From DASVVT01 sp036386415 (GTDB lineage Bacteria; Acidobacteriota; Blastocatellia; Pyrinomonadales; Pyrinomonadaceae): a stretch of 9,113 nt of DNA. How positions within the stretch are numbered: the stretch's first letter is position 1; every line of letters begins with the position of its first letter. Below, piece after piece: positions 6,647-9,113 of this stretch. The stretch lies in assembly GCA_036386415.1 (NCBI GenBank), contig DASVVT010000063.1:1-9113 (forward strand). Reading direction: 5' to 3'. The notes under the pieces were generated by a model, which saw only the letters and a program-made list of their open reading frames with translations, had not been told where the DNA came from and did not search any database. The position numbers and the translations under genes are program-made.

Positions 6647-7381
6647 TCAAAATATCTTCTCAATATAGTAATCGAGCATCTTGCGCCACCAGGGCCAGTC
6701 GTGATCCACGTCGTGTCCCCAGAGGTCGAGCGTGTGCGGGATGCCTTTTGAGCTGAGGATGCGCGAGAGTTGGCGGCTGCGCTCAGGGTCTTCCCAGCGT
6801 CCCTGACCTGTCACGATGTAGATGGCTTCAGCGCGGCGAAGCAGCGGCAGGTAGTAATCGTCATTCAGGTTCGGAAGGTAGTCCGCAGGGTTGTTGAAGT
6901 AAACATTGTCGTCCGAATAGCCGCGCAGGTACGAGCGCACATCGTAGCTGCCGCTCATAGGGATGGTGCCGCGAAAGAGGTCTGGATGGCGGAAGTACGC
7001 GTTGGCGGAGAGAAATGCGCCGAGGCTCGCCCCCGTTGTCACCGGCCGCGCCTGCGCGTCGCCCGTGTCCTGGCGTATGAGCGGAAGCACTTCCTCCGTG
7101 ACGTAACGATCATAGCGCGTCAACAACTCTGCTTTGAGCTGTGGCGATGCCTGTTCGTTGAGCAGGCTGTACCGGTTGACGCTATTGATCGAATAGGCGC
7201 GCACGCGCCCCGCTTCGATGTGATGCTTGATGGCATCCACCAGTTGAAATCTCTCGTATTCAAGATAATCTGCGGCGGCGGTCGGGAACATCAACAGCGG
7301 CGGCCCACTGTGGCCGTAAGCCACAAGCGGCATCTCCATTCCGAGATTCTGGCTGTGCCAGGCGGTTGTGCGGCGCTCCAT
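6647..7381 (-). CDS. Putative esterase-family alpha/beta hydrolase
   Basis: A 244-residue protein resembling the esterase D / putative esterase family (alpha/beta hydrolase fold). The nucleophile motif is GASLG (Ser119), followed by a strand-helix segment FRGTIPMSGSYDV (136-148). His227 in WGHDVDHDWPWW is the likely catalytic histidine and the acid may lie near Asp198. The early segment PPLLMFPTAAADYLEYER (27-44) fits the oxyanion-hole strand. There is no signal peptide, so it probably acts in the cytoplasm. The ATG at 7381 has GGGAGAGAG about 8 nt upstream; an in-frame GTG at 7402 is less convincing because the RBS lies after it. The natural substrate is unknown. It is transcribed convergently with the penicillin-binding protein gene, so no operon context informs its role. 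Confidence 0.85.
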   Translation of the reverse strand: MERRTTAWHSQNLGMEMPLVAYGHSGPPLLMFPTAAADYLEYERFQLVDAIKHHIEAGRVRAYSINSVNRYSLLNEQASPQLKAELLTRYDRYVTEEVLPLIRQDTGDAQARPVTTGASLGAFLSANAYFRHPDLFRGTIPMSGSYDVRSYLRGYSDDNVYFNNPADYLPNLNDDYYLPLLRRAEAIYIVTGQGRWEDPERSRQLSRILSSKGIPHTLDLWGHDVDHDWPWWRKMLDYYIEKIF

Positions 7382-7550
7382 CTTGCGTACTCTCTCCCTC
7401 ACGAATTCGCCTCCGGGGGCGAAGATCGAAGAACTTTGTCTGTCCGGTTATCTAAACTGTAATGGGGAGAGATAATCTCGCACTTCCCGTTCACACGCAA
7501 GTTCAGCCCGATCAAATTAGCGCCCCCCTCTGGCTCGACCGACGCTCCGC

Positions 7551-7580
7551 TTGACGCTCAAGTAAGCGGTCTGCTATAAA
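7551..7580 (+). promoter_or_regulatory. Sigma70-type promoter of the tRNA-Asn gene
   Basis: TTGACG (7551-7556) and TATAAA (7575-7580) are separated by 18 nt. Transcription would start near 7587, leaving about 43 nt of leader before the tRNA. Upstream, 7403-7550 lies between this promoter and the divergent esterase gene; I see nothing else defined there. Confidence 0.75.
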
Positions 7581-7663
7581 AATTCCGACGCGCCCACGCA
7601 GGCAAATATGCAGTGCAGGGCGCGAATCTTCCGCAGTAGCTCAATGGCAGAGCATTCGGCTGT

Positions 7664-8219
7664 AAGCGCTGCACGATCTTTTACAATGGCAGAAAAGCGC
7701 ACATATCAGGAACGCCGAAAGTATCTTCTTAAAGCTGTTCAAAGAAGAAGAGAGAAGGTGCGGCTGATGGCGGTCAACTACAAAGGCGGCTGTTGTCAGA
7801 TATGTGGCTATGATAAATGCATTGAGGCTTTAGAATTCCATCACCTCGACCCAAAGCAAAAAGACTTTGGTATATCCAGAAAAGGATATACTCGAAGCTG
7901 GGAGAAGGTTAAGGAAGAAGTTGAAAAATGCATTCTCTTGTGCGCCAATTGTCATAGGGAAGCTCATGCAGGAAAGTTGCAGCTTCCACAGGTGACTGTG
8001 GTTGAAAAACCGGGTGAATTCAGGGAAGCCTTCGCTAACGACAATTAGCATGGTAATCCTGAGCGAAGCTTGCTGAAGGTCAGAAAGTAAGCAAGAACGT
8101 GCAGAGACTAGGGATTGAGGAGACCTGACCAATAAAATCCCCGCGAGCGCCCGGCAACTTTTGAAGTTGAGAAAGTTGATGAGATAGTCCGCCCCTATGT
8201 GAAAGCATAGGATCATGCG
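7664..8219 (+). ncRNA. Group I self-splicing intron (IC3-like) in the tRNA-Asn anticodon
   Basis: A 556-nt intron. The 5' exon ends in U and the intron ends in G (8219), as group I chemistry requires. Core elements are: P4 CAGGA (7707-7711) with TCCTG (8057-8061); P6 GCG (8063-8065) with CGT (8098-8100); P6a GCTTGCT (8068-8074) with AGTAAGC (8086-8092); P7 GACTA (8106-8110) with TAGTC (8185-8189); a P8-like hairpin CAACTT/AAGTTG (8155-8169); P9 CCTATGT, loop GAAA, GCATAGG (8194-8211). The 18-nt stretch 8052-8069 and GCAGAGACTAG (8101-8111) closely resemble the Azoarcus tRNA-Ile intron as I recall it. A possible P1 uses GCAG (7689-7692) against CUGU of the exon. I could not assign P3 with certainty. 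GGTCAG in the P6a loop is complementary to CTGACC (8125-8130), a possible loop-loop contact. Confidence 0.88.
7686..8048 (+). CDS. HNH homing endonuclease encoded in the group I intron
   Basis: A 120-residue HNH nuclease. Zinc-knuckle cysteines appear as CQIC (37-40) and CANC (86-89), around the metal-dependent catalytic core: LEFHHLDP (49-56, His52/His53) and CANCHREAH (86-94), the last part of the HNH motif. The first 35 residues are strongly basic (KRTYQERRKYLLKAVQRRREK), suiting DNA contact. Such enzymes cut intron-less alleles so that repair copies the intron; here the expected target is the tRNA-Asn gene. The ATG at 7686 is the only intron-internal start in frame and has no recognisable RBS. 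The frame runs through the 5' strand of P4 and stops at 8048, only two bases before the P5/P4 return strand. The coding sequence is visibly richer in A and T than the housekeeping genes, a sign of transfer. Confidence 0.88.
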   Translation: MAEKRTYQERRKYLLKAVQRRREKVRLMAVNYKGGCCQICGYDKCIEALEFHHLDPKQKDFGISRKGYTRSWEKVKEEVEKCILLCANCHREAHAGKLQLPQVTVVEKPGEFREAFANDN

Positions 8220-8252
<33 letters not shown>

Positions 8253-8271
8253 CGGAGTTTATATTTTTCTG

Positions 8272-8312
8272 GAAGATGAAGGCCGCTTATGTTAGCGGCC
8301 TTCATCTTTTCT
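8272..8312 (+). terminator. Intrinsic terminator of tRNA-Asn
   Basis: A perfect 14-bp stem, 8273-8286 with 8295-8308, an 8-nt loop TTATGTTA, and a following T-rich run TTTTCTTT. It lies 15 nt after the tRNA 3' end. Confidence 0.9.
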
Positions 8313-8335
8313 TTCGTACTTCCCCGCCAAGCGCA

Positions 8336-8341
8336 TATAAT
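8336..8341 (+). promoter_or_regulatory. -10 box of the relic antitoxin-like gene
   Basis: A perfect TATAAT 52 nt upstream of the relic ATG at 8394. A -35 is poor (TTCGTA at 8313-8318, 17 nt away). If active, it would now transcribe the REPIN and could drive the transposase. Confidence 0.45.
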
Positions 8342-8393
8342 CTAGGCATCTGCTGTAATGCGGCAAAACTATCGAGCGGCGAGGCGACGGATT

Positions 8394-8507
8394 ATGTCAA
8401 AGACTGTAGAAGGCATCTACCGTGATGGCCGGGTGTAATTGTTGGAGACGCCGCCCGATGTGGCTGAGGCGTGTGTCGTCGTGACATTCCTTGTAAGCGC
8501 GACGATT
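8394..8507 (+). pseudogene. Relic of an antitoxin-like small protein gene, nonsense-mutated and cut off by a REPIN
   Basis: The frame reads MSKTVEGIYRDGRV, then TAA at codon 15 (8436-8438), then LLETPPDVAEACVVVTFL in the same frame, and it runs into the REP at 8508. The pattern 'T-x-EGIYRDG-x-V-x-LLE-x-PP-x-x-V' resembles small DUF104/AF2212-like proteins that often accompany toxins; this is recalled from family appearance, not searched. A GAA to TAA change would explain the stop. GAGG lies 9 nt before the ATG and a TATAAT box lies upstream, so expression signals are still present. No toxin partner is visible in the window; the rest of the gene may lie beyond the right edge. Confidence 0.65.
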
Positions 8508-8582
8508 GTAGGGGCAGGGCTTGTCCCTGCCCGCCGTTGTTTGTCTGCAATCCACCGGGCAGGGACAAGCCCTGCCCCTACA
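8507..8582. repeat. REPIN: two inverted GTAG-headed REP hairpins
   Basis: Positions 8507-8533 and 8556-8582 are perfect 27-bp reverse complements around a 22-nt spacer. Each arm is itself a REP element: the tetranucleotide GTAG, then an 8-bp stem GGGCAGGG/CCCTGCCC with loop CTTGT (8508-8532 on plus, 8557-8581 on minus). GTAG next to the stem is the signature described for REPs recognised by RAYT transposases. The pair ends 5 nt before the transposase ATG and has landed in the relic gene to its left. Confidence 0.88.
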
Positions 8583-8587
8583 GATAA

Positions 8588-9076
8588 ATGATGTCGAACG
8601 CTTCCAAAGATTCTCTATACACGAGACGCGATAGTTTGCGGTTGCGAGGCTTTGACTACACCTCACGGGGAATCTATTTTGTAACCATTGTCGCCGCCGG
8701 AAGACGCAGCGCATTTCTCGATTCGCGTTTAGCTGAGGCTACAATCCAATGCCTGAGAGACTTGCGTCATAGAGTGAGCTTTTATCTATATATTTATTGT
8801 CTCATGCCCGACCATCTACACGCGCTCGTCGGTTTGGGCGAGTCCGGTTATTCGCTAAGCCGTGTTTGCGGAGCCTTCAAGAGCCTATCTACACGAGCTT
8901 ACTGGAAGTGGTACGAAGGCAAGCTATGGCAACGGCAGTTCTTCGATCACATCATCAGGAATGAAGAGGATGATTTTGAAACGCTGGAATACATAAAAAT
9001 GAATCCCGTTCGTAAGAAATTGGTGGAGAACTGGGAGGAGTGGCCTTACACCGAAAGGGTAGATTATTTGCAATAA
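8588..9076 (+). CDS. REP-associated tyrosine transposase (RAYT, Y1/HUH family)
   Basis: A 162-residue single-strand transposase related to IS200/IS605 TnpA, without a TnpB partner. It shows the usual N-terminal RRDSLRLRGFDYTSRGIYFVTI (13-34), the metal-binding HUH motif MPDHLHALV (His76, His78), and the C-terminal LWQRQFFDHIIRNEEDDFETLEYIKMNPVRKKL region with Tyr135 as the likely nucleophile, then WPYT (152-155). Length and motif order match full-length RAYTs, so the gene looks intact. Two ATGs (8588, 8591) are possible; no RBS is visible because the REPIN ends just upstream, so its translation may be weak. GTAG-headed REPs flank it on both sides. Lower GC than the housekeeping genes suggests recent arrival or relaxed composition. 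Confidence 0.92.
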   Translation: MMSNASKDSLYTRRDSLRLRGFDYTSRGIYFVTIVAAGRRSAFLDSRLAEATIQCLRDLRHRVSFYLYIYCLMPDHLHALVGLGESGYSLSRVCGAFKSLSTRAYWKWYEGKLWQRQFFDHIIRNEEDDFETLEYIKMNPVRKKLVENWEEWPYTERVDYLQ

Positions 9077-9097
9077 GCCTTAATGGACGGAATAACT

Positions 9098-9113
9098 GTA
9101 GGGGCAGGGCTAG
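9098..9113 (+). repeat. Partial REP element, cut by the window edge
   Basis: GTAG (9098-9101) followed by the stem half GGGCAGGG (9102-9109) repeats the first 14 bases of the left REP, including the loop base C and T. The loop then reads CTAG rather than CTTG before the sequence ends. It lies 21 nt after the transposase stop in the same orientation as the left REP. Confidence 0.75.

Noticed and set aside
7630..7680. A tRNA-Tyr with anticodon GTA, read straight through the 5' half
   Set aside because: Bacterial tRNA-Tyr has a long variable arm and the 3' half here has a 5-nt variable loop and discriminator G. Splicing CTGT to TAACCG gives a perfect tRNA-Asn(GUU) instead.
7608..7685. An upstream start for the HNH gene at 7608
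   Set aside because: The added 26 codons would be encoded by the leader and tRNA 5' exon; the only in-frame start inside the intron is 7686.
7669..8103. Pairing of CTGCACG (7669-7675) with CGTGCAG (8098-8104) as the intron's P3 helix
   Set aside because: The complementarity is perfect, but the second segment lies before P7, whereas the return strand of P3 should follow P7 in a group I core; it also conflicts with P6.
8507..8582. The inverted repeat as a simple intrinsic terminator or as IS terminal repeats
   Set aside because: No T tract follows, and each arm is its own GTAG-headed hairpin next to a RAYT without TnpB, which fits a REPIN better than a conventional IS end.

Overview
The window looks like bacterial chromosome of a fairly GC-rich lineage. 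I infer Acidobacteriota, perhaps a Blastocatellia/Pyrinomonadaceae relative. The basis is the style of the proteins, the many intergenic inverted repeats built from short repeated words, and a tmRNA tag ending in LALAA; this is inference from memory, not a search. Most genes are housekeeping (cell wall, RNA processing, ribosome rescue). The right end carries two mobile RNA/DNA systems.

Left part (1-3577, mostly minus strand). A small SET-domain methyltransferase (225-635) and a secreted DcrB/PsbP-like protein of unknown role (735-1253) come first. An overlapping pair follows, transcribed from murI (glutamate racemase, 2200-3066) into rph (RNase PH, 1488-2222). Upstream lies a complete tmRNA gene ssrA (3198-3574) with its own TTGACA promoter and the tag ANTNELALAA. 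At least four intergenic junctions in this part and the next hold a head-to-head inverted repeat made of short repeated words.

Middle (3578-7381). A class A penicillin-binding protein of the PBP1A family (3961-6540, plus) has a TATAAT promoter and a leader of about 100 nt. It converges on a putative esterase-family alpha/beta hydrolase (6647-7381, minus), with an inverted repeat between them that could terminate both.

Right part (7551-8312). The main discovery is a tRNA-Asn(GUU) gene split inside its anticodon, after nucleotide 35, by a 556-nt intron. The intron has group I hallmarks: a U before the 5' splice site, a terminal G, a P7 pair GACTA/TAGTC, and a GAGC-GAAGC / GCAGAGACTAG core resembling the Azoarcus tRNA-Ile (IC3-type) intron. 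It encodes a 120-residue HNH endonuclease whose reading frame overlaps the 5' strand of P4 and fills the P5 loop. A consensus promoter precedes the gene and a strong intrinsic terminator follows it.

Far right (8313-9113). A relic of an antitoxin-like gene keeps its promoter and RBS-like sequence. It has a TAA in codon 15 and is cut off by a REPIN: two inverted REP hairpins, each starting with GTAG. Immediately downstream is a REP-associated tyrosine transposase (RAYT, 8588-9076), and another GTAG-headed REP begins just before the window ends. The transposase is thus bracketed by its probable substrate.
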